Shown in pieces: positions 22,556 to 32,873 of a stretch of DNA of 64,000 nt. Source of the DNA: Pseudo-nitzschia pungens (Eukaryota > Bacillariophyta > Bacillariophyceae > Bacillariales > Bacillariaceae). The notes beneath the pieces are model-generated. The model was not told the DNA's origin and ran no database searches. It worked only from the letters and a program-made list of their open reading frames with translations. Numbering within the stretch: the first letter of the stretch is position 1; each line of letters starts with the position of its first letter. Both the position numbers and the translations under genes were made by a program. The DNA is taken from the NCBI GenBank assembly GCA_037355855.1, contig CM074758.1, positions 6,297,001 through 6,361,000 of the forward strand. The letters are read 5' to 3'.

Positions 22556-24508
22556 GTTCCGCCAAAACTCTGAAACCTCCTCTTCCTCCGTGTCTGATTC
22601 TGATGGTAGTGAAGCCGAACCGTAGTCAATTAAATTTGGATGAACATAAGAAACTTCTGAACCCGAATCTGAATTATCCATGTCCGCATCCGAATCCGAA
22701 TTAGATGATTCAGATTCATCATCCTCTCCTGCATTATCATCATCATCATTCTCAGCATCTGCATCCTCGTCATCATCTGAAGGAGGAGCGTTGCCTCCAG
22801 CATTAGCATTGGCTGCAGCGATTGCAGCATTTGCTTGGTCCAAAGCATCCTGTGCATTGGCTGTCTCTTCCTGAGCTGCCAAGACCGCAGCTTGAGTTAA
22901 TATTGCCTCGTCCCGTGCCTCATTCCTCTCTTCCTGAGTGGCATTTGGATTTGCGTCCACTGCCATCCAACGCTCAAACGCTGCTTGCCACTCTGCTTGT
23001 CTCTGAGCCTCCACTGCGGCTGCCTGTTCATGATTCACTTCTGCGGCTCGTCTCCATCTTCTTTCTCTACCCCAGTCCAACAAGCAGAACACAAATGTTT
23101 CGGGACCGCGACCCCCCCTTCCCATGCCATATTTGGTGTAAGAATTGGTGTGCTTAGTTGCAAAACCGATCTTGTTCTCTATACTGTAAACAGTCTCGCC
23201 ATCCTGTTTACCAAATGAGTCATAATGAATGCCGACTGGATGCTGGACAAGGGTCGTCGAATTGAGGGAAGAAAACTGATACAAAATGTCACCGATCTCC
23301 TGCCTTCTTGCCATTGCTATAGCTTTCCTGTGGTTTCTCAACTCCCGATCCACTGCAAGTGGCACCACATTCAGACCATTGACCATGTTGCTTAATTGTC
23401 TCAGCAGCAAGGCACTCACTATCTTCGCCTCAGTGAATGGTTGAAAGAATTTATAATCAGAAAACATATCCTCTGTGATAGGCCCAATCTGCCCCCCAAA
23501 CTGGGGGTTGCAATACACAAAGTGAACAGCCTTCCCTTGCCTGTTTATGTAAAAAACATGAATTGTGTGCCGGTCTGGAACAACAAATGCCCCCCGTCCG
23601 GACCTTGGTGTCACAATTGGGTTGTCGAGCATCTGAAAGAGTGCTCTAGTTGGTCCTCTGTAGACACCACTGCTGCCACCACTTCTCATCTGTTCTATGT
23701 TGTTATTTGCAGTCATGGACTCAACTTTCTTAAACAACGAGTGAACGTCATTCTGGGTCATCTGGAGTCGATGGCTTCCGTGATAGAATCTTGCCAACAA
23801 CAGGTTGCACTTCTGCTTCCCTTCTTGTTCATTTTTGGGACCGAATGATCCAACAATAAGTGTCACATGGCATTTCTTCAACCTGTCACGACACGTGAAC
23901 ACTCTTGATTGTTTAATTCTTTCCATTGTGTACTCTGGCGTCTCCTTTATCTTGTTCTTGCACATCGTTCCGTGAATTATGATCAGTTGCACGATGTAAG
24001 TTCTTGTTCTGCTGGGATCCACTATATCAGAGCACTCAATTTTCTTAACTTCTGTTTTAACCGTGTCCGTGAGCTTCTTTGCTGTTATTCCTGATTCTGC
24101 TATCTGACGTGCAAGCTCATATCCCACCACAAAGTGTTTCACTCCTGGCAGTTCAGGTTCCTTGCCCAATCCATGGCAGTCAACAATGTTTTCTGAATTG
24201 AAAGGAGTGTCAATCAGCAAGTCATACTCTGGTAGGACAAGGAACCCATCATACTTTAATCGAACCGCGCGACTCGCAACATCAATGAAGTGCCGATGGG
24301 ACCTCACCACTTGCTCCTTTTGGGCATAGTAGATACATCCATGACAAGTGGATACTACCCCGATATTGTTTTCTAGCGATTGTTTCATCTGCTGTAGCAC
24401 CGAGGGCAGTGTAGTCTTCTCCTTGTCCATTCGGTTGAACAGTAGTTGCAGACATCTTCTGCAAGCAAAATTGCCACAGGACGTGCATGTTATGCCGTCG
24501 TCCGTCAT
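22550..24508 (-). CDS. cargo gene 1: Cys-cluster protein with acidic tail
   Basis: This is an intact 652-residue frame from ATG 24508. The N-terminus has CTSCGNFACRRC and, some 40 residues on, CHGCIYY, a RING/treble-clef-like zinc site. One more Cys (SCP) lies just upstream in frame beyond the ATG, so the true start may be in an upstream exon. The middle (residues about 80-420) is globular and unrecognised, with FVVPDRHTIHVFYINRQGK and VHFVYCNPQFGG, which look like beta strands. Then come a Gln/Ala-rich helical segment and a long Asp/Glu/Ser tail (about 22570-22760). It converges on the transposase across a minisatellite. Function unknown. It could be a partner of transposition or a captured host gene. 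Confidence 0.65.
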   Translation of the reverse strand: MTDDGITCTSCGNFACRRCLQLLFNRMDKEKTTLPSVLQQMKQSLENNIGVVSTCHGCIYYAQKEQVVRSHRHFIDVASRAVRLKYDGFLVLPEYDLLIDTPFNSENIVDCHGLGKEPELPGVKHFVVGYELARQIAESGITAKKLTDTVKTEVKKIECSDIVDPSRTRTYIVQLIIIHGTMCKNKIKETPEYTMERIKQSRVFTCRDRLKKCHVTLIVGSFGPKNEQEGKQKCNLLLARFYHGSHRLQMTQNDVHSLFKKVESMTANNNIEQMRSGGSSGVYRGPTRALFQMLDNPIVTPRSGRGAFVVPDRHTIHVFYINRQGKAVHFVYCNPQFGGQIGPITEDMFSDYKFFQPFTEAKIVSALLLRQLSNMVNGLNVVPLAVDRELRNHRKAIAMARRQEIGDILYQFSSLNSTTLVQHPVGIHYDSFGKQDGETVYSIENKIGFATKHTNSYTKYGMGRGGRGPETFVFCLLDWGRERRWRRAAEVNHEQAAAVEAQRQAEWQAAFERWMAVDANPNATQEERNEARDEAILTQAAVLAAQEETANAQDALDQANAAIAAANANAGGNAPPSDDDEDADAENDDDDNAGEDDESESSNSDSDADMDNSDSGSEVSYVHPNLIDYGSASLPSESDTEEEEVSEFWRND

Positions 24509-24734
24509 CGGACAGCTTGTGGTTCCTTTTGCAGTTCATTTTCCTTTCTGTGTCAGTGTTGTGACCGAACCCAGAACACAGTGGCTTGGTTGGCACAAGG
24601 TGCTCTCGCTCAAGATTTTCTGTTGGATCCTTCTCTTGCATCTACCACCCCTTATTTCTGCGTTGGTCTCCTCAGTGTCACCAATCGTTCGCCTGCTGGA
24701 ACGTGTCATTGTGGTGATCCTTTCTGCCGATTTC

Positions 24735-25080
24735 GTTCGATCCGTCGCTCCTGTACTCAACAACCGAGAATCGTACGGGTATTTCGTTGTCGCTCCTGTA
24801 CTCGACAACCAAAAATCGTACAGGTATTTCGTTCGATCCGTATTTCGTTCGATCCGTCGCTCCTGTATGGTATTTCGTTCGATCCGTCGCTCCTGTACTC
24901 AACAACCGAAAATCGTAGGCGTCGCTCCTGTAGTCAACAACCGAAAATTGTAGGCGTCACTCCTGTACTCAGCAACCGAAAATAGTAGGCGTCGCTCCTG
25001 TACTCAACAACGAAAATCGTAGGGGGTGTAGGCATCGCTCCTGTAGGCGTCGCTCCTGTAATCAACAACCGATCCGTCGC
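24735..25080. repeat. minisatellite of CGTCGCTCCTGTACTCAACAAC units
   Basis: About ten imperfect units built from GTCGCTCCTGTACTCAACAA and CCGAAAATCGTAGG, some with an inserted TATTTCGTTCGATCC. They share GTCGCTCC and CAACCGAAAATC words with the array at 21970-22555, so the two arrays flanking cargo gene 1 are related. Confidence 0.8.
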
Positions 25081-25194
25081 CTGCAACAAGAGAGAATGAA
25101 AAAATTTTGGTGTTAGTTATGATTCTAGAGGAAACAGACAGCAGTACTTGATAAAAGAAAAAAGAAGAAAGTATTTGTATTAAACTATGTCCCA

Positions 25195-25580
25195 TCGTTC
25201 GTCTGTGAAGCGATCGCACCGTGCGTCGTCGTCGTCCCTCTCAGCACCAATCGATCGATCGTTCGTCTGTGAAGCGATCGCACCGTGCGTCGTCGTCGTC
25301 CCTCTCAGCACCAATCGATCGATTGTACCCGGCGTCATTCCTGTCCGAAGCGATCGTACCCGCCGTCGTCCCTGTCCAAAGCGATCGTACCTTCCTCTTT
25401 ATCGTCGCCGTCGCTCCCCTATGGAAAGACGAAAGTAAAAACAAGAACAAACATCCTGTTAGAAGCGATCGTAGCAATCGTACCCCCGTCGTCACTCTCT
25501 GGAGCGATCGTACCTTCGTCGCGTTGTCCCTGTCTGGAGCGATCGTACCTTCGACGTCGTCGTCTTCCCTCTGCGCACCG
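25195..25580. repeat. duplicated 64-bp unit and GCGATCGTACC repeats
   Basis: A unit of about 64 bp starting TCGTTCGTCTGTGAAGCGAT occurs twice (from about 25196 and 25260). It is followed by several GAAGCGATCGTACC words up to 25550. No credible coding sequence was seen. Confidence 0.75.
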
Positions 25581-26592
25581 ATCGGTCGTGAGTTTCGTCT
25601 TCGTTTTCGTTGTTTTCAATATCTGTACCTCGTATATCTGGGTAAGCCAGGTAGTTCCAGGACTTCAACACACCCGACCTCTGTGATATGAATCAGACAA
25701 CAGAGCAGAAAGCAAGAGCGGCCGTTCTCAAGCTCCTCACAGCATGTGTTATTTTCAAAAGAGATGGTCCCCGTGCCTGATGGCTAGGTTAAACTGGACC
25801 GGCCAGAATATTCCGATGCAAGAATTGAAACGAAAATGAAAATGAAAATTATGACACATCCCATGAGGGAGATGTGGGGCGGAAAATTCACCGAAGAAAA
25901 TGACGTAAGAAAAAAAGACAGAAATGTATGTACGATGCGGTACTAAGTATACATGCTGCAAAAAAAATGACATGGCGCTGTACACTGTACGCGTATGTTA
26001 CTAGTACAAAATTTTTGGCGCGAAGTAGCATCATACACATCCTACTATACTGTACTACTAGTGTCTTCCCCACAATGAGCCAATCAAAAAATTCCTTACC
26101 AATGAGCCAATCAAAAAATTCCTTACGAATGAGCCAATCAAAAAATTAGAAAATAATTTTAAGTGGAAGGAGTAGCGTCGTTTGAATTTGAAGTGGAAGG
26201 AGTAGCTTCGTTTACGGTTTAAAACTGATGTCAATGTGTAAAGGCCCATTTCGAGCAAAGGCCCACGGTGGGGGAAATGGAAGTTCATCACACATCACAC
26301 GATCGTGACAACAAGTGACAACAATTCCATGAACAGTTGGGGATGAGCTCAACCAGTTGAACCATTGCCTATTGCATTTCGAAAGGTTTTAAGATGAATC
26401 ATCGTTTCGAAAGGTTTTAAGATGAATCATCGTTTCGAAAGGTTTTAAGATGAATCATCACAATTCAATCGGCTTGGGGACGGTCGAATGTATTTTTCAC
26501 ACATTGTTCGACGCATCGTTCCCTTCCACAACAATCAAATCGGTCTCTATCTTTAACAATCAATTCAACAATCAGGGAATACCTGCAGATAC
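25581..26592. other. non-coding DNA between cargo genes 1 and 2 with two small arrays
   Basis: Three tandem copies of GAGCCAATCAAAAAATTCCT(TAC) lie at about 26076-26150. Three copies of a 29-bp unit with TTTCGAAAGGTTTTAAGATG lie at about 26375-26460. A duplicated AAGTGGAAGGAGTAGC occurs at 26160-26210. No gene was recognised. The 26340-26590 part is the likely promoter region of the next gene. Confidence 0.55.
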
Positions 26593-27891
26593 ATGATGGC
26601 AAGGCACAAAAAGAAAAAAGGCACTACACCTCCTGAGTCACAACGCCATACAAATAGAAGAAGATCTACTCGTACCGAAGAGGAAACACCAGCACCACGA
26701 TCTGAAAGTGAGTCTGAGTCTTCAGCAGATGGATGGCCTATACCTCCAAGTCTGCCATCCAAAAATCCATTACCAGACTGGCCCATAGCTGTGCTTCAGC
26801 TCTACGAACAGGAGCAACAACATGGAGATTCTAGCAATTTGGAGGATTCGACTGCCACTCCCGTCGGTTCCAACAATTCGGACCATTCCACTGCCCAAAC
26901 CATGGACGACACTACCAACAGTGATGCTGCCAATAACAACAGTTCAAATAACTCGGATCATTCCACGGCCCCAACCATGGGTGACAATTCGAACCCTACT
27001 AATGGTACCAATGGGGACTATAATAATCCCAAGTTCCGAAAGCAGCAGAGGTTGAACCGGAAAATAAATCAAAGGGCCGAATCTGTCATTGAGATGAAAG
27101 ACAGTACTTCCATGAAGAAGTTTAAAATGGTGGCAGCAAACACAAAAGTACTGCAGACACTCACCACCTTTGAGGATGAAGAAAAACACCTGGAATGTCC
27201 TGGCTCTATGCATGGTTTATTCTGCTACGACGAAGTTGTTGAGAAACCACATTTAAAACCAACTGCCACAACCGAGAATGAGGACTATAAGAGAGAGGAT
27301 AAGCCAAAACTAACATTCCTTGTGGGTCCAGGTTTTAATGCCTATCGACAATCATTTGGAGAACGCTTGATCGATGCCGGCAATTGGTTCGTGAAAAATT
27401 CATTTGATCCTAAGAAACCAGAAACGCGCGTTGGACCTTTTCACACAGAAAATGTAGGAGAACATTACAGGGCAGTTTTTGGTGCTAGAGGGCGAGGTTC
27501 AGATGAGCAAGTGGAAGAATCGGATGGAAGAATTGAAGAGGCAGATCAACTTTTGACAGAGGAACAAATCGAAACCATTATTAGTGGTGAAACTAATGGT
27601 ATGACAATGCAACAAAGATTCCACTTCCGTGGTATGGTATATACTCAGATCACAGATGACAACCCGACCGCTACTACTGTGTCACAAAGGAGTTTGGAAA
27701 AGTACATCCGAAACGTGAAACAAGCCATCAAAGGGAAGAAGAAGAAGGAAAAAAAAAGGGGGGGGGAAGAAGGGCAAGAAGAGCTCAACATCAAGCCTTC
27801 CGTTCGACCAAATGAAGAAGCCACCACCAGGATCGGATCCGGGAAAAAAGCCACCACCAGGATCGAATCCGGGAAAAAAGCCACCACCTAA
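26593..27891 (+). CDS. cargo gene 2: paralogue of the 4994-6487 protein
   Basis: This is an intact frame of 432 residues (ATG at 26593 and again at 26596). It has a basic N-terminus, then a Ser/Asn/Asp-rich low-complexity region with repeated NNSDHSTA blocks. The shared domain at about residues 235-300 contains LTFLVGPGFNAYR, GERLIDAGNWFVKNS and GPFHTENVGEHYRAVFG, which align with the C-terminal domain of the minus-strand gene at 4994-6487. A Lys-rich stretch (KGKKKKEKKRGG) and two copies of ATTRIGSGKK-type repeats close the protein. The family is unrecognised. Presence of the same domain inside and outside this transposon argues for a transposon-associated gene family. Confidence 0.6.
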   Translation: MMARHKKKKGTTPPESQRHTNRRRSTRTEEETPAPRSESESESSADGWPIPPSLPSKNPLPDWPIAVLQLYEQEQQHGDSSNLEDSTATPVGSNNSDHSTAQTMDDTTNSDAANNNSSNNSDHSTAPTMGDNSNPTNGTNGDYNNPKFRKQQRLNRKINQRAESVIEMKDSTSMKKFKMVAANTKVLQTLTTFEDEEKHLECPGSMHGLFCYDEVVEKPHLKPTATTENEDYKREDKPKLTFLVGPGFNAYRQSFGERLIDAGNWFVKNSFDPKKPETRVGPFHTENVGEHYRAVFGARGRGSDEQVEESDGRIEEADQLLTEEQIETIISGETNGMTMQQRFHFRGMVYTQITDDNPTATTVSQRSLEKYIRNVKQAIKGKKKKEKKRGGEEGQEELNIKPSVRPNEEATTRIGSGKKATTRIESGKKATT

Positions 27892-28015
27892 GTAAGACAC
27901 AGGATGGGTATCAAAACATTGTAAAAATGGATCAAATAATTTAGGAATTAGTAGTAACAATTATGATAATATTATAATAAATCAATAAAAATGTACTCTT
28001 ACAACCCAAAAAAAC

Positions 28016-28930
28016 AATAAACTTCTTACTACCAGGAGTTATAGTATGATGGATGTAAGTTCTGCTTTCTCAGTAAAATTCCCAGCACCAGAGTTTACAC
28101 AACAGACTGTGCATATTTCCTGTGTATGGGTCAGCACACTGTCACAAATTTTTTCTATTCCACACTGAATAATGGTGTGTACTATATGCATCTATTAGAA
28201 AAGTAAATAGGAATAAACTTCTTGCTACCAATTATATTATGAATGTAAGAAGTTCTGATTTGTCAGAAAAATTCTCAGGAACCGAGTTTACACCACAGAA
28301 AAGGCATATTTGCTGTGTATGGGTCGCACTAACTATCATTTGTTGTATTCCACGCTGAATAATGGTCAGTATATGCATCTATTAGAATATTAAAAATGAA
28401 TAAACTTGCTACCAATTATATTATGGATGTAAGTTCTGCTTTCTCAGTAAAATTCCCAGCACCGGAGTTTACACAACAGAATGTGCATATTTCCTGTGTA
28501 TGGGTCACACTGTCACAAAATTTTTTTGTATTCCACACTGAATAATGGTGAGTATATGCATCTATTAGAATAGTAAATAGGAGGAATAAACTTCTTGCTA
28601 CCAATTATATTATGAATGTAAGTTCTGATTTGTCAGAAAAATTCTCAGTTTCCGAGTTTACACCACAGAAAATGCATATTTGCTGTGTAGGGGTCGCACT
28701 AACTATCATTTGTTGTATTCCACGCTGAATAATGGTCAGTATATGCATCTATTAGAATAGTAAAAAGGAATAAACTTGCTACCAATTATATTTTGGATGT
28801 GACACCTGGTGTCTGGGGACCATACCCAGTACACCACAGAATGTGCATATTTCCTGTCTATGGGTCACAGTTTCCGGCATTTTTTTGTGTTCTATTGTTA
28901 AAAATGCACAGATACACAAGTGGCTATGTA
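28016..28930. repeat. about 188-bp satellite in five units of two alternating types
   Basis: Units begin near 28016, 28210, 28398, 28585 and 28769 (each with AATAAACTT...GCTACCAATTATATTATG or a variant). Units 1, 3 and 5 carry or derive from TTCTGCTTTCTCAGTAAAATTCCCAGCAC, while units 2 and 4 carry TTCTGATTTGTCAGAAAAATTCTCAG. The array is therefore a roughly 376-bp dimer repeated about two and a half times, the last unit being diverged. No coding content. Confidence 0.85.
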
Positions 28931-29604
28931 AGATAATGGTGATTATTTGGTTACTAGTATGTCCAAGAATATGAAATAGAATAAACCAGGATGAAAAATT
29001 TGACAAAAAAAGTAGTAGTCCAGTCCCTTGGCAAAGAAAAATATATTTCTTGTGAAGGACTCCATCCTACCACATCTGACGCTTATGGTCATAAGGGTAC
29101 CACAGAGACTGTACGATCCTTTTGTTATAGCCATGGATATTGTCATTATATATGTGAATCTATCACAGCCAGTACTATCACTCGTACAACTCATACTTGA
29201 ACTGGTGGTGCTGCTGGTATACTTGTGTAGTAGTAGTACTACTAGTAATTTTTGCCTACTGTACAGCAGGGAATAGTAGAGCCAACAATACAATCAGTAG
29301 TGAATATGGGTACAGTAGAGAAACAATACAATCAGTAGTGAATATGGGTACAGTAGAGAATGAACAGAGATGTGCACAGGTGGATAAAAAAAAAATTATG
29401 GCGCGGGTGGGAATCCTCTTAAACATTTGGCCACGTCACCTACAATTTCCATAGTGAAGTGTATGCCATTACAAGTTGCGGGGATGGTGAGAGGAAAATG
29501 ATTAACAGGTTTTTTGTTAGTAGTGAAAAAACTGTGTTCACAATTTTATGGCTTCACATATTTTTTTTACTTCATATTTTTTTTTACTTCCGACGCCCGA
29601 AAAA
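28931..29604. other. non-coding region upstream of cargo gene 3
   Basis: No gene was recognised. A 41-bp unit with AATACAATCAGTAGTGAATA and GGGTACAGTAGAGAA is duplicated in tandem at about 29285-29365. A run of T lies just before the proposed ATG at 29605. Confidence 0.45.
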
Positions 29605-31196
29605 ATGCCTACCATATATGATGAGTATCAGCAAATAGAAAAGAAAGCAGATTGCAATGCACCAAGAAAGAATCGAAGTGGAAAAATTGTATCCAATGCT
29701 AATACAGGTGAGGATACTACTGCTAGTATTACCCCTACGAAATCGAACCCAAAGACAAGTCGAAAACTACCACCCACCTCAGGTGGTGCTGATGAAAAAA
29801 ATAAAAGAACCAAGAACAACCCGACCGCGGTTTTCGTTGGTACCACACCACCAACCAACAAACCCGCCCCACCGGGTCTTGTTACACCAAGAACTTGTAC
29901 GACCGGTACCAAAATAACACCAAGACCCACATACGAAGCATTGCTACAACAGCTAAAAGAGAGCCAGCAGAAAGTAGCTTCTTTAGAGAGGGATGTGACA
30001 ACACTGCAGAAGGATACAAAAAAAGAAGAGCCCACGCTGACGGTAACTACAACAGGGAAGAAGCCAAAGCCACAGATGGTACGAACCGTAAGTGAAGCAA
30101 AATTAGAGATAACGAAGCCGCATTCGGATAAACTTAAGGAACATCAAAAAGACGCGGGTTTGGAAGCACAGTTGACACGGCACATAAGAAATAGTTGGTT
30201 TCGTGGCTTGAAGTTTATTGTGGATGAGAATAAGGTCAAATCAATTTTGAAGAAAGCGATTGCGTCCCAAGCTGTGGTTCCACCCCATGGTATTTCATTT
30301 GAAATTTTTTATGGTTTTAACAGAAGGTTGGTGTACAAGGGTGTTTCAAATCTGCGGCACAATGCTCAAACTTTGGCTAGAAAACACTATCTCGGTACGT
30401 GCTTACTAAGTGAATACATTGGTTGCTATTACTGCTTGGTGGAGATTGATGGTATATCCCCTGCTACTCTAACACTTTCTACTGCTGCTGTGTAATCCTA
30501 CTAGAGGACACACTCGATCGCGAAGGCATTGTGCCCGATTTGTTCCCGGGTAAAGTGGAGATTGTGATGCAGGAGAGTACTAGTAGTAATGGAACTAGTA
30601 GAAAGAAGCTGGGACTGAACCCAGAGTACAGAAGGTATGACAATAACAGTGAAAATGATGATTTTTATTACTTTGTGACTCGGATTCTATCAAGCGTCTC
30701 TCCAATAGAGAGGGGCTACAATAAAAGAAAGACGACATGTTTGATGAGTGAAATATTCACAGAAAGCGATGAAGCATTTGCATTGATGATGATTCATAAT
30801 GAGTATGATGTTTGGGTGAATCATGTTGAGCAAAAAAGGAACGGTGGTGGCAGGATTGTGAGAAGGAGGAAGAAAAAGAAATTTTGTGACCAATACAGTG
30901 GAGAGGAGCAATCATGGTCGAAGGAAGGTCTAGCACTGTTCAATAACTTGTGCAGGGAGATTGTGGTGCTGAGGAACGATCCGAGAACGGGTAGAGAGTG
31001 TGAGGAAAGATTGAGAGAGAGGCTCCGTCGCGAGAGTGAAAACAATGACAACAACAACAGTGCGTTCGGTGAGGACTGGGTGCAGGAGGAAGAAGTTACT
31101 GAATACATTAGTCCAGAGCTACAAGCTTTGCTAGATGTAAATGAATATGAGGAGGACTTTACTGGCAGTAACGAGAACGGGTTGGAAAGTCTTTAA
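29605..31196 (+). CDS. cargo gene 3: two-exon protein of unknown function
   Basis: Two adjacent open frames in different phases are best joined by a 53-bp GT-AG intron at 30452-30504. Exon 1 (29605-30451) then reads on as EIDEDTLDREG into exon 2 (30505-31196), total 1539 nt, 512 residues. An alternative in-frame ATG lies at 29548. The first part is basic with Pro/Thr-rich low complexity and a Gln/Glu/Lys coiled-coil segment (LLQQLKESQQKVASLERDV). The centre has a globular block with WFRGLKFIVDE and FEIFYGFNRRLVYKG. Exon 2 is charged, with EIFTESDEAFALMMIHNEYDVW, and ends acidic. I do not recognise the family. It lies about 0.7 kb from the right terminal repeat. Confidence 0.55.
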
Positions 31197-31863
31197 AAAT
31201 CTTTTGAAACAAAATTTGTGTGGTGTGCATGAGGACGAAGACAATCGAAGCGAAGAGCAACGACGACTTCAGGGAGGATGACGAGGGCGGTCGGAGCGAC
31301 TTCTTAATTTGTGTGTGAGTGTGTGAGAAAATTGAACAGAGAATAAACAATTATTACAGTAGTATCAATATTTATCAAAAGAAAGACTTATATTTTGCAT
31401 CATAGTGTTTCAAAAATTTTTTCATTGGGGTCGCGATTCCTGTAATTCGGGTAATAATTGTGATTTTCCTGATGAATTTCTTGAGGGGTGTGATGGGAAA
31501 TACTTTGTGTCGGGATGAGAAATCAATTTTTGAGAGTGAATTTCTGCAACAGTCTCATAATATATAATGTTGGTAGGGTCGGTAATAATGAGTCAGATTG
31601 AAAAAAAATTGGGGGAAGGGGGGGATTATTTTGAGAAAACAAATATTTTTTTTTTAAATGTTGATTAATTTGATTAAGTGACTGAAGAAAAAAAATTGAG
31701 TCTTAAAAAAAAGTGGGTCGAGTATGAATTTTATTTTTTTTCTCGTAATTGAGGTAGTTACTGGGTCGCGATTGGGGTTGCGAATCGCAAGAGAGCTAGG
31801 AATCGAGCTACGTCAAAATGAGCCAGGAATAAATCGCGACCCCCCTAAATAAATTCTTGGGAG
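31197..31863. other. right subterminal region of the DNA transposon
   Basis: Non-coding. GGGTCGCGATT-type words appear at about 31427, 31763 and 31848, in inverted orientation to the TCGCGACC words near the left end, plus one in the same orientation (31828). They are candidate transposase binding sites. A/T runs dominate the rest. Confidence 0.55.
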
Positions 31864-31887
31864 GGGTCGCGAACCAGTTTTCGGACG
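31864..31887 (-). repeat. right terminal inverted repeat
   Basis: It ends CAGTTTTCGGACG on the plus strand and pairs with 18316-18339 with one mismatch. The flanking TG (31888-31889) repeats 18314-18315. Confidence 0.85.
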
Positions 31888-31889
31888 TG

Positions 31890-32868
31890 CGTCTGCCAAT
31901 CATCTTGTTGTTGATTTGGAACTCAGGAGACATCAACTGGATAAGCCTCATCTTATCCACTCTATATTCACCAGGTTTCTTGAAGATCTCAACATCAGTG
32001 ATGACCTGCCAAGCAGAAGGAGAGAAGCCAACAATCAATGGGACGGATCTCAGGAGAGTGTCAAACTTGTTCAACTGGGGATCAAGGGCAAAAGCCTTGT
32101 GGTGTGCAAAGCTCAAACAAGAAGGTTCACTGGCTGTGCGTTCCCTCTGGCATTTCCAGGCAGCAGCATTGTCAGCTGGACACACTGAATAGTCAAAGGG
32201 AGGCAAACTCAGTATAGAGTCAGGGACTTTGAGACAAGATAGAAATTCAGAAAGGTATTTGTCAGTGGCAGGAGGAGGAATGTATGTGCCATCAAGGACA
32301 TGAGCAGAAGCATGGGCAGTGCCTAGGTATCCAAAATCTTGAATGAAGGAGAGATTCATGGAAGGAGTGCCAAGACACTGCTGTTGACGCCTGACATTGG
32401 ATTCAGCCATAGCTGGTACCATAGTAGACTGAGACTCCAAGACCTGTTCAACACCATCATGGCCAACTGCAATAGCCCTCAAGACAGCTGACTTGTTGAC
32501 ACGTCCCCGAATAGACCGAGCAGCAAGGCCAAGCTCTCGTTGAAGCCGTTCCCTGCGCATCCTGGCACGGATCTGGGAAGCACTCTGGTTGTGGGGCTTG
32601 CCTTCAGCAAGAAGGGCATCCACCAGGCCTTGATTGAAGGAGTCTCTCCATGAGGGAGCTAACTTTTTCACTGCCCGGTATTGCCTGTAAGCTTGTTTCA
32701 GATGGAGGAGAGCACTGGAAAGATTACTGTGTTCTCCTTTGTAGAGAGAAAGCTTGCAGGCCAACCTTTCCAAAACAGTATGACTGGTGGACACACCCTG
32801 TCTCAACTTAACAACACGCCTCAAAAAGTCAATTGTATCACAATAGACTTGCAGCTTTGGTGACCATG
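31890..32868 (-). pseudogene. LINE A ORF2: linker and N-terminus of reverse transcriptase
   Basis: On the minus strand the frame opens at the edge of the gag-only element and runs into the DNA transposon. It contains an Arg-rich helical region (SQIRARMRRERLQREL), then PLIVGFSPSAWQVITDVEIFKK and RLIQLMSPEFQINNKMIGR, the block that precedes the fingers of LINE reverse transcriptases. The frame joins without shift to the endonuclease frame across 32869-34392 and to the reverse transcriptase frame across 18316-31889. Confidence 0.85.
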
Positions 32869-32873
32869 GAACC
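32869..32873. repeat. target-site duplication GAACC (left) of the gag-only element
   Basis: GAACC at 32869-32873 is repeated at 34388-34392, immediately outside the two identical-length LTRs. Confidence 0.9.

Larger units (their letters stand above)
18316..31887 (+). mobile_element. 13,572-bp CACTA/Plavaka-like DNA transposon with cargo
   Basis: The two ends are 24-bp terminal inverted repeats with one mismatch (18316-18339 and 31864-31887), beginning CGTCCGAAAACTG. They are flanked by TG on both sides (18314-18315 and 31888-31889). Excision of the element plus one TG restores the LINE reading frame across the breakpoint (GR, then R from the joined codon, then ILAHAER). That is direct evidence for the boundaries. 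It contains a 1063-residue transposase, three further genes and at least six tandem-repeat arrays. Transposase features, a 2-bp target duplication and many subterminal TCGCGACC words point to the EnSpm/CACTA-Plavaka group. The terminal sequence is not CACTA. Large size and cargo are unusual. Confidence 0.85.

Noticed and set aside
22141..22565. Frames with repeated DRSIDF/KGATDRS peptides
   Set aside because: They are translations of the minisatellite at 21970-22555 on both strands.
21970..25580. Possible CRISPR-like arrays because of regularly repeated units
   Set aside because: Units are contiguous imperfect minisatellites without unique spacers, and the genome is eukaryotic.
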